DNA of 58,746 nt from Ignavibacteria bacterium (GCA_016716125.1 JADJWZ010000017.1:1-58746); one strand, 5' to 3'. Positions 1 through 9,495 are shown, counted from the first letter of the stretch. Numbers and translations: made by a program. The notes: generated from the letters alone by a model not told the origin.

Positions 1-2
1 CT

Positions 3-413
3 GTAGAACAGGTTGCAAGATTAAAAAGCATTGACGGAAATCTCAGTTCGGAATTTCTCGGAGGCAGCCGCACAGGAAGCGTGATATGTTTTTCCGGCGG
101 ACCAAACACAATAGTAGGTATTAATAATATTTCAGCCGAAGTGCCTGATAAATATTCTCTGTCACAGAATTACCCGAACCCGTTTAATCCCGTTACTAAA
201 ATTAAATTTGATATTGCAGGCGGCGCTCAAAATGTGAAGCTAATTGTGTATGACGCCATCGGCAGGGAAGTCGCAGTGCTAATTAATCAAAGTATGAATG
301 CTGGAAGTTATGAATCAGAATTCCGCGGTGAAAATTTTGCAAGCGGGATATATTTCTTCAGATTAACGGCGGGGGATTTTAATGAGATCAAGAAAATGAC
401 ATTGTTGAAATAA
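3..413 (+). CDS. T9SS-sorted secreted protein, C-terminal part (5' end outside window)
   Basis: The reading frame is open from the first bases of the window, so only the last ~136 residues are present. The visible part ends in a complete type IX secretion C-terminal sorting domain of ~80 residues: the motif LSQNYPNPFNPVTKIKFDI, then KLIVYDAIGREVAVL, then SGIYFFRLTAG, then a basic tail KKMTLLK. In this family the domain directs export across the outer membrane by the Por/T9SS system and is usually cleaved. What the mature protein does cannot be said, because the N-terminal domains are outside the window. It is followed by two more genes of the same type on the same strand. Confidence 0.85.
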   Translation, partial: VEQVARLKSIDGNLSSEFLGGSRTGSVICFSGGPNTIVGINNISAEVPDKYSLSQNYPNPFNPVTKIKFDIAGGAQNVKLIVYDAIGREVAVLINQSMNAGSYESEFRGENFASGIYFFRLTAGDFNEIKKMTLLK

Positions 414-430
414 TAAGGAGGATATAAATT

Positions 431-503
431 CACCACTAAGTCACAAAGCCACAAAGTAAAATGTTCTAAAAATAAAATGTTTTGTGCCTTTGTGTCTTAG
501 TGG
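431..503. repeat. Imperfect inverted repeat (ACCACTAAG...CTTAGTGGT)
   Basis: The left arm (431-456) and right arm (481-503) are near-perfect reverse complements of about 24 bases, built around ACCACTAAG, CACAAAG and CACAAA, with an AT-rich loop of ~24 bases. It lies between two genes and could fold as a long hairpin. It resembles a dispersed intergenic element, but no second copy is visible in this window. Confidence 0.7.
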
Positions 504-556
504 TAAATAAAAAACGGACTCGACGGTGGGAATAATAAACTTTAATATGATTTTTT

Positions 557-1378
557 ATGAATACCTTTGTTTGTTTTATTTTTATTATCATGAACTTACC
601 GGCACCGGAATTTTTGTCAGATCAGAATACAGCATCAGTTAATATTTCTAATGAAGAAAAATCCGTTAACAGTAATACCGTATCTCAAAACGCATACACT
701 TATGAGATCAAAGCCGGCAGATCAGATTTTTATTCGCATTCATCTCAACTACATGTCGAAGCTAATGAAAATGATTCTATTGTTTTGCCTGTAGTGCTTT
801 TTTATTTTTATCACACAGTGGACAGAAGAAAAGTTACTCTGTTCTGGGGAACAAGTTTTGAAATAAACAATGACAGTTTTGAAATAGAAAGGAAAAATAT
901 TTATTCAGAGGAATGGTCACGTGTAGGATCTGTTACCGGCCACGGTACTTCTGCTGTTACAAATTATTATACATTTACAGATGACGGTCTGAATACCGGT
1001 AATTATTCATACCGGCTTAAGCAGATCGATCATAACGCTAACTTCGAATATTTTCTGATGAATAAAACAGTGAAGATCGGTTTGCCGGCGGTATACAAAG
1101 TTTCACAAAATTATCCAAATCCGTTTAACCCTGATACTAAAATTGATTATGTTATTACTAATGATGGTAAAGTTACTTTGAAACTTTATGATATTTCAGG
1201 GAAAGAAGTTGCTTCATTATTAGATAAAAATTCTACGCCCGGTTATTATACAATAGATTTCAACGGAGCTGATCTGCCTTCAGGAATTTATATTTATAAG
1301 TATACTGCTTCAGGATTTGAATCAGACGGAAGCAGGTATGATTTTACTGATATAAAGAGTATGCTGTTAATTAAATAA
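557..1378 (+). CDS. T9SS-sorted secreted protein with beta-sandwich module
   Basis: This 273-residue protein has a hydrophobic N-terminus that may be a signal peptide. Residues ~85-165 form the module often found before the sorting domain in these genomes (KVTLFWGTSFEINNDSFEIE, then YSYRLKQIDHNANFEYF). Residues ~180-273 are the T9SS sorting domain (VSQNYPNPFNPDTKIDY ... LPSGIYIYKY ... SMLLIK). The N-terminal 80 residues show no recognisable domain, and the protein is short for a T9SS cargo. The function beyond being secreted or surface-exposed is unknown. The next gene starts 3 bases after its stop, so the two are probably co-transcribed. Confidence 0.8.
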   Translation: MNTFVCFIFIIMNLPAPEFLSDQNTASVNISNEEKSVNSNTVSQNAYTYEIKAGRSDFYSHSSQLHVEANENDSIVLPVVLFYFYHTVDRRKVTLFWGTSFEINNDSFEIERKNIYSEEWSRVGSVTGHGTSAVTNYYTFTDDGLNTGNYSYRLKQIDHNANFEYFLMNKTVKIGLPAVYKVSQNYPNPFNPDTKIDYVITNDGKVTLKLYDISGKEVASLLDKNSTPGYYTIDFNGADLPSGIYIYKYTASGFESDGSRYDFTDIKSMLLIK

Positions 1379-1381
1379 CTT

Positions 1382-2674
1382 ATGAATTTAAAATTCCCCC
1401 TTCTTATTCTGTTTTGTTTGTTCTTTCAAAATTCAAAGATCTGTTCTCAATCAACTGAATGGAGAGCTTTACCGAACTCACCTTTTTCTCAATCCAGATT
1501 TGAAGATATTTTTTTTCTGAACGAAAATACAGGCTGGATAATTAATTTTGACGGCAGTACTTACAGAACTTTTAACGGAGGATTGAACTGGCTCTTTGCT
1601 CAGAATATAGAACTCAACAGGAGCATTGGATTTTTTAATTCGCAGGACGGAATTATCGGAACACTTGATATGAACAGACCTTTATTCAGAACTTCAAACA
1701 GCGGAGCAAACTGGATACAGGTTACAAATCTGCCAAACCTTCCTCCGCGCGGTATCTGCGGTATTTCAATTATAAACGGAACCACCGCTGTTGCATGCGG
1801 GACTTATTCCGGAAATGCAAGAGCTTATAAAACTACTGATAAAGGCGTATCATGGAGCATGATATTTTCCGATACTTCGAAAGCAAGGTCTCTTGTCGAT
1901 ACTTATTTCTGGTCACCGGATTCAGGACTGATCGCGGGAGGATATAATACTTCCACTTATTCCAACGGAGTTGCAGTTGTCTTAATGACTACAGACGGCG
2001 GATCTACGTGGAATACAGTTCATAAAACAAACCGGCAGAAAGAGTGGTGCTGGAAAATAAATTTTCATTCGCGGACAAACGGCGTCATCAGCATTGAAAG
2101 AAATTCAGGACTGTCTTACATTCTTAAAACTGCAAACACAGGTTTGAACTGGACTGAAATTCCTTTTCGTGAATATGATCAGGAAGGAATTGGTTTCCTG
2201 AATGATAATACAGGCTGGATCGGCGGATGGTCAGGTCCGACTTATAAAACAACCAACGGCGGAACTAACTGGTCGCTTGCAGGATGGGGTGAAAATTTAA
2301 ACAGGTTCAGATTTCTTTCCGATACACTCGCCTTTGCAGTAGGTGACAGGATTTATAAATATAAAAATTATCCTGTTGGTATAGTAAATCAGATCTCATC
2401 GGAAATTCCGGATGCATATAATCTTTATCAGAATTATCCGAATCCATTTAACCCTTCCACAAACATAAAATTCGAAATGCCGAAGTCAGGCAATGCGGAG
2501 CTGAAAGTCTTTGATGCAGGAGGACGGGAAGTCAGCGTACTGCTTAATGAAAATTTAAGCGCAGGCGGTTATGAATACACATTCGATGCTGCCGGTCTTC
2601 CGAGCGGGATTTATTTTTATACATTAAGAACGGCTGAATTTACTGCTTCAAAGAAAATGCTTCTTATAAAATAA
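1382..2674 (+). CDS. YCF48/BNR-like beta-propeller protein with T9SS sorting domain
   Basis: This 430-residue protein begins with a clear signal peptide (FPLLILFCLFFQNSKICSQ). Residues ~28-330 hold repeated propeller blades of the type NENTGWI...TYRTFNGGLNW, seen also as DNTGWIGGWSGPTYKTTNGG. These are typical of YCF48-like/BNR-Asp-box secreted proteins. Residues ~350-430 are a T9SS sorting domain (YQNYPNPFNPSTNIKFEMP ... KKMLLIK). At the DNA level this last segment is almost the same as the ends of the genes near 47.6, 49.6 and 56.4 kb, although the N-terminal parts differ, which suggests that the 3' end has been exchanged by recombination. A specific ligand or function cannot be inferred. 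Confidence 0.85.
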   Translation: MNLKFPLLILFCLFFQNSKICSQSTEWRALPNSPFSQSRFEDIFFLNENTGWIINFDGSTYRTFNGGLNWLFAQNIELNRSIGFFNSQDGIIGTLDMNRPLFRTSNSGANWIQVTNLPNLPPRGICGISIINGTTAVACGTYSGNARAYKTTDKGVSWSMIFSDTSKARSLVDTYFWSPDSGLIAGGYNTSTYSNGVAVVLMTTDGGSTWNTVHKTNRQKEWCWKINFHSRTNGVISIERNSGLSYILKTANTGLNWTEIPFREYDQEGIGFLNDNTGWIGGWSGPTYKTTNGGTNWSLAGWGENLNRFRFLSDTLAFAVGDRIYKYKNYPVGIVNQISSEIPDAYNLYQNYPNPFNPSTNIKFEMPKSGNAELKVFDAGGREVSVLLNENLSAGGYEYTFDAAGLPSGIYFYTLRTAEFTASKKMLLIK

Positions 2675-2700
2675 TTACGAATTACAAATGACGAATAGTA

Positions 2701-2725
2701 AGACGCCCAAATTAGGCGTGTCTAC
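2701..2725. repeat. GACGCCC...GGCGTC palindromic repeat, copy 1
   Basis: A short self-complementary element (AGACGCCCAAATTAGGCG followed by TGTCT) lies just after a T9SS gene. Related copies lie at 2854-2878, 40319-40347 and 42184-42208. It can form a hairpin and may act as a weak terminator or simply be a dispersed REP-like element. Confidence 0.65.
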
Positions 2726-2853
2726 TATAATGGATAATTTTAATTACATATACTTCGGTAATTTACCATTTGTTTTTTTAAAAACTCAAAGATCCTCTAA
2801 AGAGCGCATTCCCAAACGAAATATTGGTAACGGGGAAAAATATTATTTTTTTT

Positions 2854-2878
2854 AGAGACGCCTAATTTGGGCGTCTCT
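2854..2878. repeat. GACGCC...GGGCGTC palindromic repeat, copy 2
   Basis: AGAGACGCC and GGGCGTCTCT form an inverted repeat around AATT. This is the best-conserved copy of the family in the window. It lies just downstream of the stop of fmt, between convergent genes, where a bidirectional hairpin terminator would fit. Confidence 0.7.
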
Positions 2879-2892
2879 ACTTTATATATTTA

Positions 2893-3798
2893 TCAGTTAA
2901 TATTCAGTCCGTTTATAAAATCTTTTGCAGACATTCGCTTTTTACCTTCCGGCTGCAGTTCGCAAATTTCCAGTAAATTATCTTTGGTATTCACATAGAG
3001 TTTTTTCTCTGAAATGATAATATCACCCGGAAGAGTAGTTGATTTAATTTCAGAAAGATTACTCTTAAAAATCTTTACTGATTTATCTTTGAACCTTGTA
3101 TATGCGGCGGGATACGGAGAAAGTCCTCTTATTTGATTATGAATTTTTACCGAATCATTTTCCCAGTTTATCAGACAGTCTTCTTTAAAAATTTTTGGAG
3201 CTTTAGATACCAGTGTATCATCCTGATTTATCAGAGTGAAATCATTCTTTTCTATAAGTTCAATTGTTTTCATAACTGCGTCAGCGCCGAGCTTTGATAA
3301 TCTGTCGTGAAGACTGCCGGCGTCATCTTCAGGCAGTATGTTTATTTTATCCTGATGAATAATATTACCCGTATCCACTTTCTTTTTCAGAAAAAAAGTT
3401 GTCACGCCTGTTTCCGTATCTCCGTTCATAATAGCCCTGTTGATCGGAGCGGCTCCGCGGTATTTTGGTAAAAGAGAGGCGTGCAGATTGAATATACCTG
3501 AAGACGGAATGTCAAAAATAATTTCCGGAAGTATTCTGAATGCAACGACTACTATAATATCCGGCTTCAGTTCTTTCATGCGGTTAATGAAATTAATATT
3601 TGAAAGATCTTCCGGCTGAAGAACTTCTATATTTTTTTCAAGAGCGTATTTCTTTACTTCGGAAAAACTTAAACTCTGTCCTCTGCCTTTTTTTTTATCG
3701 GGGACCGTTACAACGGAAACAAGTTCATGTTTACTGTCATTGACTGCAGATAATGAAGGAACTGCAAATTCAGGCGTGCCCATAAATATTATTTTCAT
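2893..3798 (-). CDS. fmt: Methionyl-tRNA formyltransferase
   Basis: Transfers a formyl group from 10-formyl-tetrahydrofolate to initiator Met-tRNA in the cytoplasm. The 301-residue length is normal. The N-terminus MKIIFMGTPEFAVPSL is the family's characteristic start. The catalytic segment reads IFNLHASLLPKYRGAAPINR (residues ~100-120), with the expected N-x-H, and the substrate loop follows (NGDTETGVTTFFL). The smaller C-terminal OB-like domain (from ~205) is present. It follows def by 39 bases on the same strand. Pairing of the deformylase and formyltransferase is the classic bacterial arrangement, so an operon is likely. Confidence 0.97.
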   Translation of the reverse strand: MKIIFMGTPEFAVPSLSAVNDSKHELVSVVTVPDKKKGRGQSLSFSEVKKYALEKNIEVLQPEDLSNINFINRMKELKPDIIVVVAFRILPEIIFDIPSSGIFNLHASLLPKYRGAAPINRAIMNGDTETGVTTFFLKKKVDTGNIIHQDKINILPEDDAGSLHDRLSKLGADAVMKTIELIEKNDFTLINQDDTLVSKAPKIFKEDCLINWENDSVKIHNQIRGLSPYPAAYTRFKDKSVKIFKSNLSEIKSTTLPGDIIISEKKLYVNTKDNLLEICELQPEGKKRMSAKDFINGLNIN

Positions 3799-3837
3799 CT
3801 CAGATATGTTAAACTCATTTCATACTTTAAATTAAAA

Positions 3838-4389
3838 TTATTTTAATTTATTAAAGAGTAAATACTCAGCTTCCACTTTTCCTTTTTTAATCAGGGCAAG
3901 TTCTTTTTTTAATTCTTTAAGCTTTTCCTTCGGAAGATGATCTATAAATAATATTCCGTTCAGATGATCGATCTCATGCTGCGCAACTCTTGCGGGAAAA
4001 CCTTCCAGATCTGCAGTTATTTCTTTTAAATTAAAATCATAATATTTCACCGTGATCTTCTCAGCTCTTTCTACCTGCGCTTTGATAAACGGTATGCTGA
4101 GACAGCCTTCTTCTTCCGTCGATGAACCGGATGAAGAAATAATTTCCGGATTGATCAAAGTCATTGGTTTGAAATCATGATATTCATCAAGGTAAGAAAT
4201 ATCAATGACAGCAACAGCTTTGTTAAGATTTATCTGCGGTGCGGCAAGGCCTACACCGGACGCTTTTTCCATTGTATAGAACATATTCTGAATCAGATCT
4301 CTAAATTTGACATCTATTTTTTCCACAGGCTTGGATTTTGTCCTGAGTATTTCCATTCCGTATGTAGTGATGGGAAGCTGCTTTGGCAA
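3838..4389 (-). CDS. def: Peptide deformylase
   Basis: Removes the N-formyl group from nascent proteins. All three family motifs are visible in the 183-residue product: GVGLAAPQI (residues ~46-54), EEGCLSIP (~93-100, with the metal-binding Cys), and QHEIDHLNG (~137-145, two metal-binding His and the catalytic Glu). Length and spacing are normal for type 1 deformylase. It is the first gene of a def-fmt pair on the minus strand and is divergent from the MscS gene, so the AT-rich 4390-4525 gap must hold both promoters. Confidence 0.97.
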   Translation of the reverse strand: MPKQLPITTYGMEILRTKSKPVEKIDVKFRDLIQNMFYTMEKASGVGLAAPQINLNKAVAVIDISYLDEYHDFKPMTLINPEIISSSGSSTEEEGCLSIPFIKAQVERAEKITVKYYDFNLKEITADLEGFPARVAQHEIDHLNGILFIDHLPKEKLKELKKELALIKKGKVEAEYLLFNKLK

Positions 4390-4525
4390 TGTATTTTGTA
4401 AGTTAAATTTAATTATTGTAAATATAACAAAAGTGTATATCTGTATAAAGTAACTTTAAACTTATTCTTATGTGTATTATTTTAACTTTCCTTAATTTTG
4501 AAATACAACAGCTCTGATATTTTTT

Positions 4526-5398
4526 ATGGAAAATGAATTACAACTTATAGGCGCAGAGTACTGGAATAATTTTCTCAGATTCATTCCAAAATTTGCTGTT
4601 GCAGTTTTAATATTCACGGTATTTTTTCTGCTTAGAAACAGAGTCGAAAGCTTTGTAAATAACAGAATAAGAAAATATACGAATGATATTTTTCTTTCAG
4701 ATATATTATCAAAAATTGTAAAATGGACATTTGGGATCACAGGTCTTGTGATAGCTCTGAGTGTTATGGGACTGGCGGGATTTGCAGGAGGAATAGTAAC
4801 AGGCGCAGGATTATCGGCGGTCATACTCGGTCTGGCTTTTAAAAATATCGGAGAAAATTTTGTCTCAGGAATTATACTTGCATTCCAGAGACCGTTTGCA
4901 GTAGGTGATGTTATACTTTCTTCGGATTATACAGGAAGCGTAACTATGGTAGGACTCAGAACTACAAACATAAAAACATTTGACGGTAATGATATATATA
5001 TTCCAAACTCTATTATACTTAATAACCCGCTGATAAATTATTCAAGAGATACCGTGCGAAGATTTGATTTTACTCTGCAGTTAAATTACGGAGTAAATGT
5101 AGATGATGTAAGAAAAATAATACTTGGTGTATTTTCTGAAAGTAAGGATATTTTAAAAGAACCGAAAGCTATGGCTACTGTTGAAGATCTTACATCAAAT
5201 GTAATTCTGAAATGTTTTTACTGGCTTCAGACTTCTGAGCTTGAGTCATCTCTGCTTGAGTCTAAAAGTAAAATAATCGAATCATGTCTGACAGCACTTG
5301 ACGAAATGGGTGTTGACGTTTCAGATATAAGTAATATAAAATTATCAAATGAATCTCTAAAGATCGAATCAGATCTTTTAAATTCGGAAAAAAAATAA
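4526..5398 (+). CDS. mscS: Small-conductance mechanosensitive channel (MscS family)
   Basis: This inner-membrane channel opens under membrane tension to release solutes during osmotic downshock. The 290-residue product has three N-terminal membrane segments (about residues 17-37, 58-80 and 85-105). The pore-lining helix is rich in Gly/Ala (AGFAGGIVTGAGLSAVILGL), followed by the signature NIGENFVSGIILAFQRPFAV and a cytoplasmic beta domain (GDVI...TTNIKTFDGNDIYIPNS). This is the minimal three-TM MscS form. The end is Ser/Glu/Lys-rich with no extra domain. It is transcribed towards the EF-G paralogue 46 bases downstream. Confidence 0.92.
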   Translation: MENELQLIGAEYWNNFLRFIPKFAVAVLIFTVFFLLRNRVESFVNNRIRKYTNDIFLSDILSKIVKWTFGITGLVIALSVMGLAGFAGGIVTGAGLSAVILGLAFKNIGENFVSGIILAFQRPFAVGDVILSSDYTGSVTMVGLRTTNIKTFDGNDIYIPNSIILNNPLINYSRDTVRRFDFTLQLNYGVNVDDVRKIILGVFSESKDILKEPKAMATVEDLTSNVILKCFYWLQTSELESSLLESKSKIIESCLTALDEMGVDVSDISNIKLSNESLKIESDLLNSEKK

Positions 5399-5444
5399 TT
5401 ACGGGATTTTTAAAAATTAACTAAAGAAAGGAAATTTAAATCGT

Positions 5445-7547
5445 ATGTCTTTAAAATCTGAAAACATCAGAAACATAGCCATTACCGGTCACGGCGGCTG
5501 CGGTAAAACTACTTTTACCGAAGGTATTCTTTATGCATCCGGAGTTGTAAACAGATTCGGAAAAGTAGAAGACGGAAATACCGTCAGTGATTATCATAAA
5601 GATGAGATAGAAAAGATGATGTCTATCAATTCATCACTTGCAAATACTATGTGGAAAGATTCCAAAGGAAATGATATTAAGATCAATATCATTGATACAC
5701 CGGGCTTTATGGATTTTGTCGGGGAAGTAAGAGCTGCACTGTATGTGGCTGACACTGCCGTGATTATGGTTGACGCTTTTAAAGGAATTGAAGTAGGAAC
5801 GGAATCTTCTTTTATGATGACAAATGAATTTGAGAACAATGTTATCTTTCTTATAAATAAACTTGATACTGAAAATGCAAATTATAAACTAACTGTTGAA
5901 AACATAAAGGAAAGCTTTGGTTCAAGAGTAGCGGTAGTGCAGTTTCCGGTCAATGAAGGAGCGGGATTTGATGCGGTCGTGGATGTGATCAGGATGAAAA
6001 TACTTAGATTTAAAAACGACGGTAAAGGGGAATATACAGAAGAGGAAATTCCCGAAGCACTTAAAGAGAAGGCGAATGAATATCATCAGAAATTTGTAGA
6101 GTGCATAGCGGAAGAAGATGAAGAGCTGCTTGCAAAATTTTTTGAAGAAGGAGCTAATCTGACAGATGAGGAAATAAATTTCGGATTATTAAAAGGAATG
6201 AGAGAGAGAAAATTATTCCCTGTATTTTGCATGAGCGCTTCACTAATCTGGGTACAAGAGATATTCTTGATTTTATTTCCAACTATACTGAATCACCAAT
6301 GGATAAACCTGCAGAGATCGGAAGAAGACCTCACAGTGATGAGCCAATTGAAATTCCGCCTAAGATCAACGGTGAACCTACAATATTTATTTTTAAAACT
6401 GTATCAGAAAAAAATTGGAGAGCTTTCATTTTTCAGAGTGTATTCGGGGAAAGTATATTCAGGACTTGATATGATAAATGAAGCAAACGGAAAAAGCGAA
6501 AGACTTTCACAGTTATATTCGATGAATGGAAAAGAAAGAAAAGAAATGAGTGAAGTAGTTTGCGGCGATATTGCAGGAGTAGTTAAGCTGAAAGATTCGC
6601 ATACCAATAATACGCTTAGTTCAAAAAATTATCCCGTAGTTCTGCCTGAGATCAATTTCCCTAAACCTAACATGACACTAGCGATCGTTGCGAAGAATAA
6701 AGGTGACGAGGATAAAATCGCAACTTCACTTCATTCGCTGCATGAAGAAGATCCTACATTCATTGTACACTATAATACTGAAACCGCACAGACGCTCATC
6801 AGCGGTCAGGGAGAAATTCATCTTAATACGGTTCTTAACAGAATGAAAAGCAAATACAATCTTGAAGTGGATGTAACCGATCCCAAAATTCCTTACAGGG
6901 AAACTATCAGATCTGCTGTTAATGATTCTGAATTCAAACATAAAAAGCAGTCAGGCGGCAGGGGACAGTTTGGACATGTACATCTTAAAATAGAGCCGCT
7001 TGAAAGAGGAAAAGGATTTGAGTTTGTAAATGCAATAGTCGGAGGAGTAGTGCCGGGCAGATTTGTTCCTGCTGTAGAGAAAGGACTTATTGAGATTTTG
7101 AATTCAGGTGTTATGATAGGCTGTAAAGTAATAGATGTAAGAGTTACTCTTTTTGACGGCTCATATCATAATGTAGATTCTGATGAGATCTCATTCAAGA
7201 TAGCGGCTTCACAGGCATTCAGAAAAGGATTTAAGGAAGCTAATCCTGTTATACTCGAGCCGTTATACGATGTGGAAGTTGTATTTCCGGAAGAATTCAT
7301 GGGCGCCGTTTCAGGTGACATTTCTTCAAGAAGAGGAAGGATCCACGGAATGGATGTATTCGGAAAACTTCAGAAGATCACATGTCAGATGCCGCTTTCG
7401 GAAATGAATGATTACTCTACTAAATTAAGATCGCTAACACAGGGCAGGGGATATTATGACAGAAAATTTTCACACTATGAAGACGTACCTAAAGAAGTTG
7501 AAATGAAGATCATCGCTGAATATGAAAAGGAAAAAGAGACTGCTTGA
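5445..7547 (+). CDS. fusA2: Elongation factor G-like GTPase (EF-G2 type), with a compensated double frameshift
   Basis: The 700-residue product belongs to the translational GTPases. G1 is GHGGCGKTT (residues ~11-19), G3 is DTPG and G4 is NKLD. Domain IV carries KKQSGGRGQFGHVHL and domain V is intact to the end. It resembles the Bacteroidota EF-G paralogue rather than canonical FusA, since no ribosomal-protein operon is nearby. Between about 6243 and 6414 the printed frame is nonsense, but the frame one base earlier encodes the expected linker and domain II start (TNLGTRDILDFISNYTESPM ... EPTIFIFKTVSE). A base is missing near 6243 and one extra A sits in the A7 run at 6408-6414, so about 57 residues are scrambled. 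Sequencing error is the likeliest cause. Confidence 0.9.
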   Translation: MSLKSENIRNIAITGHGGCGKTTFTEGILYASGVVNRFGKVEDGNTVSDYHKDEIEKMMSINSSLANTMWKDSKGNDIKINIIDTPGFMDFVGEVRAALYVADTAVIMVDAFKGIEVGTESSFMMTNEFENNVIFLINKLDTENANYKLTVENIKESFGSRVAVVQFPVNEGAGFDAVVDVIRMKILRFKNDGKGEYTEEEIPEALKEKANEYHQKFVECIAEEDEELLAKFFEEGANLTDEEINFGLLKGMRERKLFPVFCMSASLIWVQEIFLILFPTILNHQWINLQRSEEDLTVMSQLKFRLRSTVNLQYLFLKLYQKKIGELSFFRVYSGKVYSGLDMINEANGKSERLSQLYSMNGKERKEMSEVVCGDIAGVVKLKDSHTNNTLSSKNYPVVLPEINFPKPNMTLAIVAKNKGDEDKIATSLHSLHEEDPTFIVHYNTETAQTLISGQGEIHLNTVLNRMKSKYNLEVDVTDPKIPYRETIRSAVNDSEFKHKKQSGGRGQFGHVHLKIEPLERGKGFEFVNAIVGGVVPGRFVPAVEKGLIEILNSGVMIGCKVIDVRVTLFDGSYHNVDSDEISFKIAASQAFRKGFKEANPVILEPLYDVEVVFPEEFMGAVSGDISSRRGRIHGMDVFGKLQKITCQMPLSEMNDYSTKLRSLTQGRGYYDRKFSHYEDVPKEVEMKIIAEYEKEKETA

Positions 7548-7651
7548 TTTAACATTAACAAAACAAACGTAATTAGCTTTTAAATAAGAAAGTTAAAGAT
7601 TTATGCGAAACTATAACTTACTATGAGTTTTCGTACTAAAAGTGGTTCATA

Positions 7652-7750
7652 AGCGGTTGGTGGATGGAGCAACAACGCGCGAAAGTGAGCGGTTGGTAGA
7701 TACAAACAAATTGGCTGTTAACCGGTTGGTGGATGGAGCAACACCAACCG
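7652..7750. repeat. Cluster of GCGGTTGGTGGATGGAGCAA repeats with a hairpin
   Basis: Near-identical 20-base blocks GGTTGGTGGATGGAGCAACA occur at 7652-7674 and 7722-7744, with a shorter version at 7689-7700. The last block forms an inverted repeat, CGGTTGGTG at 7723 with CACCAACCG ending at 7750. No coding potential is seen. This 253-base gap separates the EF-G paralogue from the TerC gene. Confidence 0.65.
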
Positions 7751-7800
7751 CGTAGTGAAAAATTGTACATTTTATTTTAAATTAATAATTAAACCTACAC

Positions 7801-8529
7801 TTGTTCGAAATATTTGCAAACCCTGATACCTATGTTAGTCTGCTTACGCTTACATTTCTTGAGATAGTACTTGGTATAGACAACATAATTTTTATTTCCA
7901 TACTCACCGGAAAGCTGCCGGCAGAGCAGCAGAATAAAGGGAGAATAGTTGGACTTTCACTGGCATTAGTATTCCGGGTTGGACTTCTGATGATGATCTC
8001 GTGGATAGCCGGATTAGTATATCCGATACTGACGATATTCGGTTTGTCATTTTCAGGAAGGGATCTGATACTAATTGCCGGGGGGTTATTCCTTCTTGTA
8101 AAGAGTACGCTTGAGATCCACAATAAAATCGAAGGTGAAGAAGAAGGTTTAAAAAAAGATGTAAAGCATAAATTCTGGAACATCATAATTCAGATAATTA
8201 TAATTGATCTTGTATTTTCATTAGACTCAGTAATTACGGCAGTTGGACTTGTAAATAATTTGACTATAATGGTTATTGCGATTGTCATCTCAATGATAGT
8301 TATGATAATATTTGCGAAAACCGTAAGTGATTTTATACACAAGCACCCGACGATAAAAATGCTTGCTCTTTCATTCCTTCTGATGATCGGTCTTTTATTG
8401 CTGGTCGAAGGATTCCATGTCGAAGTGCCTAAAGGTTATGTTTACTTTGCAATGTTATTCTCATTCTTAGTGGAAATGCTGAATATAAAAATGAGAGAAA
8501 GAGCAAAGAAAAAAGCAGAAGAAAAATGA
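7801..8529 (+). CDS. TerC-family integral membrane protein
   Basis: This 242-residue, strongly hydrophobic protein has about seven membrane segments and the TerC hallmarks: ETVLGIDN-type motif (LEIVLGIDNIIFISIL, residues ~14-30) and a second acidic intramembrane motif (DLVFSLDSVITAVGL, ~138-152). TerC/YkoY-type proteins are implicated in metal (Mn) export, including metal supply to exported enzymes, and in tellurite resistance. The exact ion is not readable here. The start is a TTG at 7801, and there is no better ATG upstream in frame. No ter operon surrounds it. Confidence 0.88.
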   Translation: MFEIFANPDTYVSLLTLTFLEIVLGIDNIIFISILTGKLPAEQQNKGRIVGLSLALVFRVGLLMMISWIAGLVYPILTIFGLSFSGRDLILIAGGLFLLVKSTLEIHNKIEGEEEGLKKDVKHKFWNIIIQIIIIDLVFSLDSVITAVGLVNNLTIMVIAIVISMIVMIIFAKTVSDFIHKHPTIKMLALSFLLMIGLLLLVEGFHVEVPKGYVYFAMLFSFLVEMLNIKMRERAKKKAEEK

Positions 8530-8564
8530 TCTTCTCTATTTCAAATTCAAAATAAATTTTAAAA

Positions 8565-9280
8565 TTATCCTTTATATATTTTCCAGAGTTTTGTGAATAC
8601 TTCATCCAGCGCAGGTCCTAGCGTTTCCGGATCATCTGTTTTGGAAGGCATATTTTCAAAAACTACATACGGAACATTTACCCCGTTAATATTAATATGA
8701 GTATCGGAACCGGCTGATACTTCTTCCCAGTCAACGACCTTATACATCTTTTCAAGTTTATCATCAGGCAGACCGTGTTCAAGTATACTGTCAGGTTTAT
8801 CAGGATTAAATCTCTTCCTGTTTTCCTAAGAGATTCTTCATAAGGAACATTAATATAAACCAACGCCGCATTTTCAAGTATCTCCTTTGACAAATGCATA
8901 AAAGCGTCTTTATATCCGCCATGCTCGCTGCCTCTTGAAAACTCAATTAAGGCAGTATTCTGTTCATGAAATTTTGCGTCATCACGGATCAGTTTAGTAT
9001 AATCAAGTGATATTCTTTCTATCAGCAGATTCCAGAGATACTGTTCAATGAAATATCCTTCCTTATCAGTATGGATCCTCGGCTTGCCGAATTTCTTTTC
9101 AAGAATTGCATCTTCCTCAAACCAGGTCCAGAGCATAGGGAAGTCATCGAGTTCACGAATATTACCGAGATGAAATCTTGACAGTCGCTCGTCAGGTTTC
9201 ATATTCTTAATATAATTTATGACCTCTGATTTACCGGAAGCAGGTCTTCCGAGAAGAATTATCTTATTGAAAATATTCAT
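8565..9280 (-). CDS. P-loop NTPase, kinase-like, split by one frameshift
   Basis: The N-terminus has a clear Walker A motif (LLGRPASGKSEVI, residues ~9-21). The rest resembles a small nucleotide- or sugar-kinase-like P-loop fold, but I do not recognise a named family. The frame breaks at the T4 run 8821-8824 (AAAA on the coding strand). Adding one A restores a continuous protein of ~238 residues through RKRFNPDKPDSILEHGLPDD to the C-terminal half (VVDWEEVSAGSDTHININGV). Without the correction it would appear as two overlapping fragments (8678-9280 and 8565-8747). The gene is convergent with terC. Confidence 0.7.
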
Positions 9281-9495
9281 ATGAGAATTATTTTAATTAT
9301 TGAAAAAAAAATTTAATTAAAATAATTATTAATATTGAGTTTCTCTACTTAAATAAAGCAGTCTTTTTAAATTAGTTCAGATAAATTTTTTTTTCAGTTT
9401 AATTATATTCAAAAACGGATTGCAAAAGTAATATTATCTCTGAATTAAAAATATTAAGTTTATGAAAACTTTTATAACAACAAAACAAATTTATT

